A DNA stretch of 64,000 nt from Sipunculus nudus (GCA_026874595.1 CM049306.1:57790019-57854018), one strand, 5' to 3'. Counted from the stretch's first letter, positions 12,301 through 23,442 are shown. A program made the numbers and translations. The notes: generated by a model from the sequence alone, not told the origin.

Positions 12301-15300
12301 ATTTATTGTTTTCACTGGCCAAGTCATGGCTTCAGCTATATTCATAAAAAAATTATGTAATGAAACTAGATATTTCTTGGCACCGCAGGTGCCATAATAT
12401 TCATAGACAATTAACCCCCCTCTTCCCCCAGCCTCAAAGAATAGGATCCCATCTTAAATTCAGATGCAGAGACTGACACTTGGCAAGCCACCATGGTTTC
12501 TTTTCAAATTTGAGCTAGTTGTTGATAAGATGCATCAAACTTGTTTGTTTGGTGACCGAACCTCAAATTCTTACAAAGTTATTCTGCTTAAACATCATTT
12601 TAGCAAGAAAACAGCATAAGGTGGCACCACATGTCTTCTGCAGAAAACAATGCTATCAAAGATCTTATGTCAATTTGATTATTGGAATAATCCATGCATC
12701 CCTCAGTGAGATATTTAAGTTAACATCATTTAACTGTTATTGCCTCTGTGACCTTGAAAAATGCATCAAGGTCATCCATATTCAAACTTGGCCTAGCCCT
12801 TGATAAGATGCATGTAAACTGTAGGTTTGGTGACTGTACCACAAATTATTTTTGAGTTATTGCCCTAATATCATTTTAGCATAATCGCTGCTGTGACCTT
12901 GAAAAAATGCATCAAGGTCATCCAAGTTCGAAATTGACCTAGCCGTTGATAAGATGCATCAAACCTGTGGGTTTGGTGACTGTAACTCAAATTCTTACAA
13001 AGTTATTGCGTTGACATCATTTTAACAAGAAAACATCACAAGGTGGCGCAACCTGTCTTCTGCAAAAGACAAAGCTATCCAAGATCTTCGGTCAATTTGA
13101 TTTTTGGATCATTCCATTTATCCCTTACTGAGATATTAAAGATTTTGTGTGAATTTCACCAAATTTGGGAATATTCAAGGTCAAGGCCACTCTCATAGGA
13201 AAGTTCATGACCCCAATTTAAATTAACATCATCCCATTACCCATAGCTATGTATACGCATAATATAAAAATAATCGGTCCATTAGTTTTTGACTTATAAT
13301 GCTCACAGTACTTTCAAGTGGCAATTTTGGGGTATTAAAAGGCACGAAAACAAGTGAAGAATAATAAGTGGAGCAACCAGTTTCTGGAACATAACAACCC
13401 TATCCATTATCTTCGATCAACTTGATTTTGGGATCAATCCATGCAAGATTTCTTGAGATATTTAAGATTTTGTGTGATTTTCCCCAAAATGGGACCTATT
13501 TAAGGTCAAGGACACTCTCCTAGTAAAGGTCATGACCTCATTTTAAATAAGCGTTGTCCTCTCACCCATATCTATACATTTACCAAGTTAAGTTAAGATC
13601 CGTCAAATATTTTTTGAGTTATTAAAGATTTTGTGTGAATTTCACCAAATATGGGAATTTTTAAGGTCAAGGCCACTCTCATAGGAAAGGTCATGACCCC
13701 AATTTAAATAAACATCATCCCATAACCCAAATCTATGTAAATGCATAATAAAAAAGAGATCTGTCCATTAGTTTTTGACTTATAATGCTCACAGGACTGT
13801 CAAGTTGCAATTTCTGGGGTATTTAAAGGCACAAAAACAAGTAAAATATAATAGGTGGCGCCACCAGTTTTTGGAATATGACAACCCTATCCATGATCTT
13901 CGACCAACTTGATTTTTCGATCAATCCATGCAAGGTTTCTTGAGATATTTAAGATTTTGTGTGATTTTCCCCAATATTGGACCTATTTAAGGTCACGGAC
14001 ACTCTCCTAGTAAAGGTCATGACCTCATTTTAAATAAGCGTCGTCCTCTCACCCATATCTATACATATATAAATTTTTTGAGTTATCGCGCCAACAAGAT
14101 TTATATGTGGCGGGACCGGTATGAAAACATAGTATCCCCCGACTTTGTCTGGGGATACAATTATAATGTATCAGATTACATAAGCTTGTCATGAGAGGTT
14201 ACAACTTGTACTCTACCTAAGATGAAGCTGGCAATAGCAGCAGTCAGCACACTAGCTGTGCACAGCAGCAAGCCATGGCTGATGTTGAATTTTCCTTGAG
14301 GTATCCAACCAAATACCATGGCTGCAACAGAAGCCAAAAAGCCTACCACAATGGCTTGAGCCTGCAAAAGCAAACAGAGTGTATATTGTATGAGAGAGAA
14401 AGAGAGACAGACAGAGAGAGAAAAAAAATCAAAGTTAATATATTTCATATACAGTGAATGAGCCCTACACCATGGTACCATACAATAACAGGGACCAGAT
14501 GGTATATCCTCAATGTCCTCTTCCTGCAGTAGGAATCTGAGATCCGGAGTGCCCGACTATGTAAACAGTAACCACTGGTCTAGAAGCTTCTTGGAGGCTT
14601 AGTTGGTAATTTTCATGCAGGGAAGTCTATAGAACATTTGTTGACTAGAACTTTCCTGAAGTTTCTTTGTAGCAGGTATTTTTAAAAGCCAGTTCCAAGG
14701 CCTGGGGAGAGCTGTGATTGCCAAAACATTAGTGTGCAGAACATCTTTGCAGGAGTCTGGCAGCATAGCTATTAAAATAAATATTGTCAATTCTATTGTT
14801 AGCATTTACACAGATAATCATGAGTCAATCACTGATATTATCAATTCACTGATAATCAGCTCTAACTACCGTAGATCCGCGTTTTGCCGACGCGGCCATA
14901 AAATAAGACTTACAGCCAAAAATCCTGACTAATATTTCTCGACAAGGGATGCGGCTATAAAACGCAGGTTAGGCTAGATTCAAACATGTACAAGTGACTC
15001 GACAGCCCGCCAAGGCGCAATGGGCGATAATAGGCTGAGGAAGAAGTGAATACTGAGAATGTATATGTTATGATACTGCATATTTATATATTAATTTTAT
15101 TCATTATTAATTTTATAAAATGTAAAATTGATATTTTAAACAGGCTTATACGTATTATAAAAATTTTCTGAGTCAGTCATAAACCACGGCAATTTTCACG
15201 CAATGATTGATAAAAGATCAATATTCACTCGCCAAATTATGCATTCTATCAAGACTAACGGTTATACCTATGTTTGAGTATGGCTGCAATATCGGTAAAA

Positions 15301-18300
15301 CATTATTTTAAGATATATCTTGAACATATCATTTCTTTTCAAATAAACTGTTAAACAAAAGATAACCAAAGACCATACGTTCTTCGGCAATTAAACCTGC
15401 GTTCACGTTCAGATACTTCTTCCTTCATTACATTGTCAATAGATGGCGCTCAAAGGTCATAACCTCACCAGCTAGTTCCGTAATCTTTAAATATGGCACA
15501 CTTTGCTAGCAGACGGTTCGGGCACCAGTGTGTATATATTATGATCAGCAGGACCCTGGGAGTACTCTTAAAGGCTCGACGCGGGATTCGCTTATACAAA
15601 GGTGTTGTCAAGGTTGTTAATTGACCAACATTGTATAGAATGTAAATAAAAGCCATCATAAAGAGTACCGTTGGCTATAATGTCCCATTGAAGTTTAATT
15701 AGCCAGGGTAAAGGCGCAAAGTACACCAATGGCCTGCTAGTTCCGTAATCATTTTATGTGGCATCTTTTGCCGGTTCGGACACCATTTTGCATATATTAT
15801 GATCAGCACACCCGAGGTGTTCTGGATATATGATCACCGACGAATGTGTCGATTATTTAAAATGTTTTGTTGTTAAATGACCGAAGATGTGTAATGTCTA
15901 AATAATATTTTAACTACAGTCGTCCCATACAATGCTTTGATGTCTCATTGAACTTTAATTAGCCAAGTTAAAGGCACAAGATTCTCCGGCATTCATAGAT
16001 GTGTTAAATTAATTTCGTGGCCCTACTAGTATTCCTCTTGGATGAGTCGTTATAAACCGAACAAATTGTCATCTATTCTAATCGGATAGATCAGGCGGTT
16101 TAACCAATTAATTTAAATAATTAATTAGCCAAGCAACATACACAGTTGCAACTGTTTCCTCAAACTGTTATGCCTAACCGCATATCAGCATACCGCTGCG
16201 TACCTAGCTGCAGCCTAGCGTTTAAGAAAGAACCTTTTTTCGTTGTGTTCCCATACCTCACTCGGCAATGGAACGTGATGAGAATGTGGTGCAGCCATTA
16301 AGTAAGGTTTTGGGAATTTTTTTCTCCAGTGAAGGAGCCTTCCAGATATTTTACGAACATGGGGTGCGGCCATTAGACGACGTGCGGCAGCAAAACACGG
16401 ATCTACGGTATAAACAATTAATTGCACAATGGAATAACAGATATCAATATTTTTCTAAAAGCAGCCATGTTCAATTTTCAATCAACACTGTTTATTATAT
16501 ATAGCGTTTAAAACTAAGATGAGAACTTATAATCTAAGTTTTAATCACATACCTGAGTTAAAGCTATATTCCCCCCTATCATCTTCCACTGTTCCTTCTG
16601 CGAGTCCATATTTCCTAAATTAGCCTGAAATGAAAATATTATCAAAACATAAGAGGTCAGTACTGTACAATTTCACAAAAGTCTTTGTAATAAGAAATTA
16701 AGTCTAAATTGACTGTGGATTTATAAAATATTTTTTGTTTAAAATTTTGTGGTTTTGACCTGAAACATTTTATTGTTGGTTAAACTGCTGTGGATTAATT
16801 GTTCCTAGTCAAATATATTGGCTGACTGATCTGAAAATGTCTACTCTGACATCAAAGACATTGAGCTAAGCTGTCCCCAGAATTATATTGCCCAGTCTTT
16901 TGTCCCAGCGGAGATCGGCTATTGTACTCTGCTTCCCTGCTTATCTTTAGCTGGCACCTCATTAACCCCCTCCAAGCAGGCAAACTGCCTGGTTAGATGT
17001 GGCCACATGTGGTCTGTGATCGCAAGAACAAATCCTCAAATGAATTGACATCCTGTTTGTGATTTTATGAATTATTAGAACCAACAGAAGTCAATATTTA
17101 TATCCTGTGTATTCAGTAATTAAAAAGAATTAAAACTTCTTGGTATGTCGTTCATTGAGATGGAACCCCAAGTTAACTGACGTGCCCAGGAACAATGCCA
17201 CAGTAAGACTGTGCTAAGCTGACCGTGACTCATCACCAAGCCTGGGGGATAACTAGATTAACTCTGCCGCACGTTTTTTTATTTTATTTTAACATGACAT
17301 TTTTTCAAACAAACAATCAAATAATTTTTGCAAGGCTAAATGACCTTTACCTATGACTTTTAGTGAGTTAATATGAGGGAGAGAGAGAGAGAGAGCAAGT
17401 CCACATATACCAGTATAGATGCAGACCCACTTTAAACAGTCACTTGTAAGTCCGACACTGATGAAATCTTGAGTTATTTGCTCCCCCAGGTGGAACTAAG
17501 ATCTTTCCTCATAATATAATTAATTTATGGGCTAAATATAGTTTTCTTTGTGTTTAATTAATCAGTAGCATTTGCTGGCATGGATGGTGAAAGCAAGCAA
17601 ACACAATAGCTCAATGCACAGGGTTGACTGACTTTCAAAAATTTTATAATAAACCTAATGATCATTCGGTTTTTAATTTTGTGGATAAAGGTTACCCACA
17701 AATTCTAGGAAAATAAAAAAAACAACGAACAATTCTGACTCCACAGTATATTCATATTTTTTTTATTAAACTCAAGTGTTGGGTCAGCTTGTCAGAGAGT
17801 CAGAGGTTGTGGAATAACTAAACCAAACATGACAAATGTATTATATAATATATAATGGGCATAACTAAAAATATTCATGGCTAAAAATAGTACCGGTACT
17901 CAAGGTAATATCTGATACATCAGTCACTGTGCTCTCTGCTGATGGGCAAAATGTCTGACATAATGAGTTTATTAATGACATTATGATCAAATTGTACTTT
18001 TACACCTATAGCTCACAACTACTGGTCAAAGTGTCTAGATAGCAGCTTTATGTGAAGGATGCTCTGTAGGTATGGTTATACCTTTACTTTACAGGTCTAA
18101 CAATTACCATCAGCCCCAAAGTAACTGATGACTAGCCGAACAGATGGGTGGAAAGATGACATACACAGACACAGTACTATAGCATGAACAGAACCCAGCT
18201 TAAGTTAACAGTGTCAAATGGCAGCAAGAAATCAACATTTTTTTGTAACATAAAATTTCTAGAGTCGTGAAATGAAAAGTAAAAGTACATGAATAGGACA

Positions 18301-19371
18301 ACTTTTACCTTAACAGGTTAGGAATTATATCTATGTGATATTCAGAAAATGTTTCTCTTAGATGAGTCTACCTGATCTATTCCATGTAGTCTGTTTGAAC
18401 TTACCTGTGTAGACAATCTTGAAGCCAATGTCATCTCAAGATTGCCCTTCAGTCCCAAGAGGGCTGGCACCAAAATGAACACCTCAGACACCTCAGTGAA
18501 CACCACCCAATGCTGTCAAATTATGTGATGTTTATCAGACCCAAAAAGCTCAAGTAAAGTGCACTCACAATATCTGAATTCCTGATCTCCTATGAGGAAT
18601 ATAATGTACACATGAGCCTTATATGACCAATCAGAGCTTTCTACAGTCATGGCATAAAAATAGCTAGGAGTTGGCTCTTCCATTTCATATAAGATACAAA
18701 TACAATATAAGATCATTTAAAAAAATACTGTAATGTAGAATATTCATAAAATATGTCTGCCCTACTTACAATAGACAGTTAAACATATGAAAAGTAAAAA
18801 TAACAACAATGGATGTCTGAAAATATTGCACTATCCTAATATATATTACTTCTGTAATATCAGAACTTACTGCCATAATGTAACTTAAGCAGTGGCATAA
18901 GTTACAGGTAACTACTGTTATTTTAAAGAGAAGATATTGCTGCCTTACTTGCACAACATCCAACACCATACCAGCACCAACAGTCCCAAAACCTGCTATA
19001 AGGTATGGCAAGAAAACTTGTAGAGCGATCTGCAGGGAAGTTTCTTCTGGCTCTCTTGTTTCAAGTTTTTCTTTTACAAAGTGCTCAGTTTCACTACCAG
19101 ATTCTTCACTTTCTTGAAGCAATGGGGTAGTTAAACTTGTTTCTTCGAAATGTACTCTACCCCCAGTGAAAAGTCCTGAACCATTGATAGTCCTGCCCCG
19201 ACCTGGTGCCATTACACCGGACATCGGGTGCGTTGGAGTGTCTCCCTGACCACTAACCATAGTTCCTGTTTCTTTTACACTACTTTCACTTTCAATGGGA
19301 TTTATTACAGCCGCATTCGGAACCATCTTCCGTCTTCTGACTGTATGTGCTTCTCCTGCCTCACTAGCCAT
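3212..19371 (-). CDS. SLC41A: SLC41A-family magnesium transporter, whole coding span (10 exons found, 3' end incomplete)
   Basis: Predicted Mg2+ transporter of the SLC41 family (eukaryotic MgtE-type), an integral membrane protein. Ten exons join in frame (423+108+72+145+147+148+74+135+149+146 nt, about 515 residues); all internal ends are AG/GT. The N-terminal ~115 residues are hydrophilic and cytosolic-like, followed by hydrophobic segments. The two MgtE-type half-repeats are visible: [15 protein letters not shown] at about residues 266-280 and [15 protein letters not shown] at about 488-502, the Asp/Pro/Gly-Asp signature expected to line the ion path. Vertebrate SLC41A1 is about 513 residues, so little is missing, but the short C-terminal tail after the tenth exon was not located. 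It is more like SLC41A1/2 than anything else I can name; I cannot separate these paralogues from sequence alone. The introns carry several transposons. Confidence 0.93.
3816..3964 (-). CDS. SLC41A: SLC41A coding exon 9
   Basis: Codes (D)[20 protein letters not shown] and continues through [20 protein letters not shown] to AAIIQ. Two helices joined by a short loop; PGHLVF and GHTT are typical SLC41 positions. Acceptor tacacag, donor gtgagg; phase 1 in, 0 out. Confidence 0.93.
5021..5155 (-). CDS. SLC41A: SLC41A coding exon 8
   Basis: Codes [20 protein letters not shown], then a loop ending TAFFSK. GNLVAVQxSRLSTxLH is an SLC41 hallmark beginning the second half-repeat. Acceptor gccag; the donor is gtactc, weaker than the others in this gene. 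Phase 1 in and out. Confidence 0.92.
5487..5560 (-). CDS. SLC41A: SLC41A coding exon 7
   Basis: Seventy-four nt coding [25 protein letters not shown]. The 'SxxGGLIL...[17 protein letters not shown]' stretch is highly conserved in SLC41 proteins. Acceptor tttccag, donor gtaagt; phase 2 in, 1 out. It is separated from exon 6 by 4.65 kb of intron filled by tandem repeats and nested Helitron-like elements. Confidence 0.92.
5730..6415. repeat. Degenerate tandem repeat (~145-bp unit) in SLC41A intron 7
   Basis: Four or so diverged units, each with 'gattTGACCTT...AAGGTCA', a 'ggtttcgaactc' segment and 'aaatatgcag..cttcaaaagttatg'. The TGACCTT cores fall near 5820, 5941, 6088 and 6235. It is followed directly by a long poly-G tract. 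Confidence 0.75.
6421..6440 (+). repeat. Poly-G tract
   Basis: A run of about 20 G after 'tctcccg', at the boundary of the tandem repeat. Potential for G-quadruplex formation and for assembly error in run length. Confidence 0.9.
6788..9983 (-). mobile_element. Older Helitron-like/pearl-like element (copy X), interrupted by a younger copy
   Basis: On the minus strand it runs from TTAGTTCAGCTGAC (9983) to ggtcccttg (about 6788). It matches the plus-oriented copy at 38092-40724 along most of its length but lacks the part equivalent to roughly 38176-38555. Near one end is an imperfect hairpin whose outer arms are TAGCTCAG/CTGAGCTA in related copies, ending in CTAA, and next to it an ACGG-type microsatellite (9898-9928). 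It is split by copy Y (6889-7798). The frame at 9304-9522 (minus) is shared with the other copies but resembles no known protein. A Helitron-like origin is inferred from the hairpin/CTAA end; no helicase or Rep gene is present. Confidence 0.75.
6889..7798 (-). mobile_element. Younger, internally deleted Helitron-like copy (copy Y) nested in copy X
   Basis: A 910-bp copy with the complete hairpin end (TAGCTCAG...CTGAGCTAA, ending 7798), an ACGG microsatellite at 7713-7745 and the opposite end CAAGGGACCTATGGG at 6889. Relative to the 38-kb copy it lacks the middle ~1.7 kb (from about 38970 to 40697). Flanks TAATAAATA and TAAGCTTTATTATG rejoin to exactly the sequence of uninterrupted copy Z, so insertion was between A and T with no duplicated or lost base. 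Confidence 0.82.
10212..10359 (-). CDS. SLC41A: SLC41A coding exon 6
   Basis: Codes [20 protein letters not shown], then [20 protein letters not shown] and VICAMVISS: a membrane helix, a polar loop and the start of the next helix. Acceptor tttccag (10360-10361), donor gtatgt; phase 1 in, 2 out. The intron upstream carries a pogo/Tigger-like element ending about 35 nt from this acceptor. Confidence 0.93.
10396..11475 (-). mobile_element. Decayed pogo/Tigger-like (Tc1-mariner superfamily) element
   Basis: Left end CAGTCTAACCTCTTTCATTC, right end (11457-11471) GCGAATGAAAGAGGT as its inverted counterpart, about 1.08 kb apart and preceded by TA on the left. On the minus strand from ATG at 10849 the frame reads [20 protein letters not shown], like the N-terminus of Tigger/CENP-B-type transposases. 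A further segment around 10590-10640 reads [13 protein letters not shown], like the later helix-turn-helix region. Stops and a missing DDE domain show it is dead. It sits in the SLC41A intron before exon 6. Confidence 0.7.
11476..12000. other. AT-rich intron sequence
   Basis: Begins with short TATA/ATAT runs next to the transposon end; no coding or repeat signal recognised up to SLC41A exon 5. Confidence 0.5.
12009..12155 (-). CDS. SLC41A: SLC41A coding exon 5 (first MgtE-type signature)
   Basis: Codes [20 protein letters not shown] and on through [19 protein letters not shown]. The NPDN-x3-P-x5-GD signature of the first half-repeat is complete, with Asp and Pro residues retained. Acceptor attgcag, donor gtaagt; phase 1 in and out. 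Confidence 0.94.
12480..14165. repeat. Long tandem array with ~485-bp higher-order period in SLC41A intron 4
   Basis: Segments such as 'gtgtgaatttcaccaaat' (13146 and 13631) and 'tttttgacttataatgctca' (13288 and 13771) recur about 485 bp apart. A second shared segment, 'tttaagattttgtgtgattt', recurs near 13462 and 13948. 12520-13080 holds shorter repeats around 'gataagatgcatcaaac' and 'tcttacaaagttatt'. The array ends with 'tatcccccgactttgtctgg'. Direct evidence is the repetition itself; the family is not identified. Confidence 0.8.
14217..14361 (-). CDS. SLC41A: SLC41A coding exon 4
   Basis: Codes [20 protein letters not shown] followed by a short polar loop and a second hydrophobic segment ending ASFILG. 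Two membrane helices. Acceptor cttttgcag, donor gtagag; ends in phase 1. Membrane segments of this type follow the QAxVVGFLA motif in SLC41 proteins. Confidence 0.93.
14868..14985. repeat. Short inverted-repeat element
   Basis: GATCCGCGTTTTGCCGACGC on the left and GCGGCTATAAAACGCAGG on the right are imperfect reverse complements separated by about 60 bp. This looks like a small foldback/MITE remnant or the joined ends of a collapsed DNA transposon. Confidence 0.5.
15465..15990. repeat. Tandem duplication, ~270-bp unit, two diverged copies
   Basis: 'tagttccgtaatc' with the following 'atatattatgatcagca' occurs near 15472 and again near 15740. 'attgaagtttaattagccag' (about 15688) pairs with 'attgaactttaattagccaa' (about 15948). 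The order is conserved, so a whole unit was duplicated in SLC41A intron 3. Confidence 0.75.
16553..16624 (-). CDS. SLC41A: SLC41A coding exon 3
   Basis: Twenty-four residues ([20 protein letters not shown] then ALTQ), the conserved loop of SLC41 proteins after the first helical pair. Acceptor atttcag, donor gtatgt; phase 0 on both sides. Too short to be found by ORF length; recognised by family pattern and splice sites. Confidence 0.92.
16630..18400. other. SLC41A intron 2
   Basis: Intron between coding exons 2 and 3. Apart from a (GA)n microsatellite at 17379-17395 nothing coding or clearly repetitive was recognised. Confidence 0.5.
17379..17395 (+). repeat. (GA)n microsatellite
   Basis: Seventeen bases of uninterrupted GA repeat within SLC41A intron 2. 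Confidence 0.9.
18405..18512 (-). CDS. SLC41A: SLC41A coding exon 2
   Basis: Thirty-six residues, [20 protein letters not shown] onward to LASRLSTQ. Contains the '[22 protein letters not shown]' type conserved SLC41 element between the first helices. Acceptor tttgacag and donor gtaagt on the minus strand; both ends phase 0. Confidence 0.93.
18949..19371 (-). CDS. SLC41A: SLC41A coding exon 1 (N-terminal cytosolic region and first hydrophobic stretch)
   Basis: Codes for residues 1-141 starting [10 protein letters not shown]. The first ~115 residues are polar with Ser/Glu/Gly-rich segments and a dileucine-type acidic motif ([10 protein letters not shown]). The end, [20 protein letters not shown], is the start of the first membrane segment and is highly characteristic of SLC41 proteins. 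Donor is gtaagg; phase 0. ATG chosen because of its context; a longer frame upstream starts only with GTG. Confidence 0.93.
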
Positions 19372-19465
19372 GGTAGTGAACAGGTACACTCCACCACAAC
19401 AAACAGGTCTGGTGATTCAACTTCATGAGTAGGCCTCCAGTCACAAGGTCCAAAATCACGATATC
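19372..19465 (-). other. 5' UTR part of SLC41A exon 2, with an overlapping upstream ORF
   Basis: An acceptor (ttttcag) ends at 19466, so about 94 nt of leader precede the ATG at 19369-19371. The main ATG has a strong context (ACCATGG). An upstream ATG at 19424-19426 opens a 20-codon frame that stops at 19364, inside the main coding region and out of frame with it. If the leader is spliced as modelled, this overlapping uORF would reduce initiation at the main ATG. Confidence 0.45.
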
Positions 19466-19469
19466 CTGA

Positions 19470-21140
19470 AAACAAAGACATCCTGATAATTGTCAGTGAT
19501 GAAAAATGATTGATTTCTGTCATACACAAGGCATTAGTCTGTTAACATATGGCACAACAAGTTAACTGGCAAACTGCATACTGTGAACTGTATTTACGCA
19601 TGATAACATATGACAAGATGACAGGATGATAAGTGTTTGTACTTTGACCACTGTGAGGATAAAGCTCCCAAACCACTGGTCTACCCTGTGTACATGTAGA
19701 CAAATAATTTAGTTTGTGGTACAGTTCACGAATGGTCTTCATGCATGTTAAGAAAAGCTCTCTTCCAAAGATAGGAACTGAACATTTTAGATGTTACCTT
19801 TATAAAATATTTCCCTATGTATCCATTAACCAGAATGGATGTTCAGTGTACCAGAAACAGTTTGTGTATTATACCTTGGTCAGGTGGCAAATTAATTCAG
19901 AGGATTCTGTCCCATTGCTCCAGCTGTTTAATCAAAATAGAGCTACTGATTGATATTAGCTGGTGGCTTTGAACTGGAGGTGATCCGGGACGGGGTTGTT
20001 GAACCATGACAGGTGTGTACACCCAAACAGCAGATAATTACTCTTGCAGGGTTTGATATTCCTGACATTATCTTGTTCTTGCAATTTCTCTGTAATCAGT
20101 TACTTGTACCATGTTAACTATATGGACTGCACAACTTTGACTCAGGAAACTTAAAGGAAACCTGCCAGAGATACAGTAACAGTATACTGAAATATCAAAC
20201 AAGTCAAATTTCTTTCCAAATGGACAGTAATTCATTGCCTCCCTCCCACTGTGTTCTGTGTATATTGGTGGTAATGTCTGTTATTTGAGGGCATTTCTGT
20301 GTATTTTGGTGTTCAGTCTGGCCCAAGATTATGTAGTACACTGGAGATGTACAGTAATGCTTTTGTTTTCAGATATCAGTTTTGGAAGAATTAAAATATG
20401 TAGTTGTCTACTTACATAATTTTAACACATTTCCATTTTGTATAAAACACATAAATGCAAACATGTACATGTTTTTATATGGTGTCTGAAATGAAAATGA
20501 TCAGACACTCTACATATAAATTTGTTCAAAACTATTTTTTTAACCAAGAGACAATACAGGCCTTACAGGCACTTTTCAATTCACATTTATAAATATGTCA
20601 TTTACAACTCATTTTCTGCAAAATTGGGAATAAACAGAAACATTCTCAATTCCAATATAATTTGATAATTATATAATTATTTTAATATTTGGTTAGTTCT
20701 TATGTAAATGGACAAAACTTTTGAGTGTCTGATCACCAATACTTAATTAGCAAAACTGTTATCTGAAATAGGTATATCAAAAGTTTAAAATTCTTAAATT
20801 TATCTGGAGTTGGGGGATTGACAAATGGCATACGCAGCCATTTCCACGTAAATGATCGTAAATTCAATTAAAAAACTATATTATTCAGAATTTGCCTTTA
20901 AGATATCATTCAAAACAACACAATGTGTACAACTGCATAAATCTAACTGAAAAGAGAGAAAGACACGGCAACATTTTTTTTTTGTGGTTTGAAAAACTCC
21001 TTGTCATTTTATCTGTTTATACCTTATCAATCAGAGAGACCGACAACTCAATCCGATACACGGTCTGCTGTCAGATTATAACCCTTAGTTATCCAGCATA
21101 TGTTGCATTCTCACCATATCTCAACCACACATGACTTCAC
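19470..21140. other. Probable first intron of the SLC41A gene
   Basis: Between the acceptor at 19466 and the candidate first-exon donor at 21144. No coding exon or recognisable element found; open frames are short and AT-rich. Confidence 0.4.
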
Positions 21141-21144
21141 ATAC

Positions 21145-21325
21145 CGAAATGCCACAGTGTCACTTCCGCAAACACACCAAGGTCAAGGCTGATGACGAGA
21201 ATGAAAAGAACGGCCCATATCAAAAACGGCTTTCCCAAAGCGGCGGGCTTTTCAAAACAGGTTCACGTACCCAGGGAAAGTCCACAGAGTGTAAACCACA
21301 CCCCCAAGGCAAAGAGTACTCGCAC
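21145..21325 (-). other. Candidate non-coding first exon and promoter of the SLC41A gene
   Basis: On the minus strand a good 5' splice site (gtatgt, 21139-21144) ends a relatively GC-rich stretch. A TATA-like motif (ttataaaat, minus strand) lies near 21349-21357, which would put a start site near 21320. It would splice to the acceptor at 19466-19467 ahead of the start codon. This is inferred from motifs and position only; the 5' limit is approximate and no transcript supports it. Confidence 0.3.
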
Positions 21326-21708
21326 TTTGTGCAAAACAGTTTTGCAATAATTTTATAATATGGTCAGGGTTTATATATTGTCACATTAAACTAACGTTAC
21401 ACTTTATTTCAACTTACGGTAAATTATTAACTTGAAATTTATGTCTAAGTTTGTCTTTCCCGGACTGTATCACATGGACATTTAATTCTTTTGAAGTGCG
21501 GAAAATTGTGATATGTAGACCTGTAAAACACGTATTAGTTTTGCTAGGCATTACAGATAATGCGATATGTTTGTTTATCAGAATTTTTTTCTGTTTTAAC
21601 TTAAAAAAATGGTCGATAAGGAAGCCTAGCAAATTGGCTGCCATATTAAGCCTACATATATAGGCCTATGGACATTTAGGCTATTGAATTAGGCAACCTG
21701 GGCTAAAA

Positions 21709-21710
<2 letters not shown>

Positions 21711-21762
<52 letters not shown>
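21711..21762 (+). repeat. (AT)n microsatellite
   Basis: About 52 bp of pure AT dinucleotide directly next to the left end of the 21.8-24.3 kb element. Confidence 0.95.
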
Positions 21763-21766
<4 letters not shown>

Positions 21767-23439
21767 ATAATAGCTAGGGTACATAGGGGTAATATGAGCA
21801 TATGGGAATATGAGCATCCCCGGATAAAAATATTTATGAAAGCGTAAACGTGCTGCCCTCTGCTGTTTTTTAGTGGCAAACGCCCGGAAGAGGTTGTTGA
21901 CAGCGAAGGCCAAGGTGCTTTAAGACTGGCGAAAGAAATTTCCTTTAAAACAATTTAAAGCACATTTTGCTAAATTGCTGATTTATATTTAAAGCTTCAG
22001 TTTGCACAAAAGATGCATTACAACTTACATATACATTATCACCCCTCACATATACAGTGTCTTATTGATTGTTTTAAAGGGTTATAGTGAAAGTATAGGC
22101 CTACATCGTAACAGGATTAAGCCTTCACATAAATGTTAAACGTGTCGCTTTTGGGAACATGAGCATGCATGGCATGGGGTAATATGAGCATATGCCTTAG
22201 TGGGTGCTCATATTTCCCTTGCCATAGGAGAAAGCAGTTTATATGCAAATAATGGGTAAGAAACTGCTGAATTAGTATAAATATTTATGTTCAAGATAAA
22301 TATTTTAAGTTTAAAATATACATTAGGCCTCTTATATGTTCACAGTCGCTTTAATTCTTAATCTAAGGGGGTTTCAAAGAACGATAAAGCACAGGAGAAA
22401 AAGAATGTCTGTTTGAGAGACAATCTGTGGTGAACTGGCACCTCTTTTGTGAAACGTATAAGGCACGACCATATATATATATATATGCCAAAAATTGAGT
22501 GCACAGTTCCGCCCATTTCATGTCACTTGATTAATGGTTTAATAAAATCACATCCAGTTAGATTCAGTTAGTGACTGTTGAAGGTATGAAATATGTTTAT
22601 AAGGGGCGGTGGAAAAAAGTGAATGTCACGGGTACTTTAACGAGGGATTGTGTTTGACATGGCAAACCAGTTACTGTATCTGGTACAGATGTAGGTTAAC
22701 TGTCAAAACAAGTGGTTGGTTATGACGCTCAGCTCAATTGACATACAGTTGATCGACGCCTGCATCAATTGTTGATGTTGTGATCTGAATAAAATGAATT
22801 GATAAAGACCAAACTCATTTTTTTACTAGTAGCTCGCAGAATATAGATCAACATGACCTGAATTCAGGTTTCTATGGTGATTTGCCCAAGGCTTCCCTGG
22901 ATGTTACGTTGGAAGATGCAAGGGCTTACTGATACAATTGGTACCGATCTGACTTTCATGGTGCTCAGAATCATGTTTTTGGCCCGTTATTACGGGATTT
23001 AGACACAGGTCGTCAATCAAGATAAGTCTCGAGTAGAACCTCATTTCCTTGAAATACATCAACATATTCTAAATATTGGTATATTGCATATATATCTATA
23101 TAGTACCGGTATAGAAGTCTGAGATTCACTGAACCCACTTCGTACTCTACGGTCTCTACCTATGGAAAGTTAATCCTCCGATAATGCACGTATACTTTCT
23201 TCTGTATGAAAGAGTAGAGAAATACATAGGTAGGCTTACATGTAAGTATATGTAGACCTAAATGTGCGTTGCTTATATTTCTAACATGTTCCTTGATTTT
23301 TTGGGGTGTAGGCTGCATCTTATTTTCAAGAGGTGCGTATATACCTCATCAGTGGCGTCAATTTATCTCCAAGGGTAGGTAGGTGGGGGGGGGGCAGGTT
23401 CTGGGGCAACCTTTTATTGTTTGTGTGACACAATATCTT

Positions 23440-23442
<3 letters not shown>

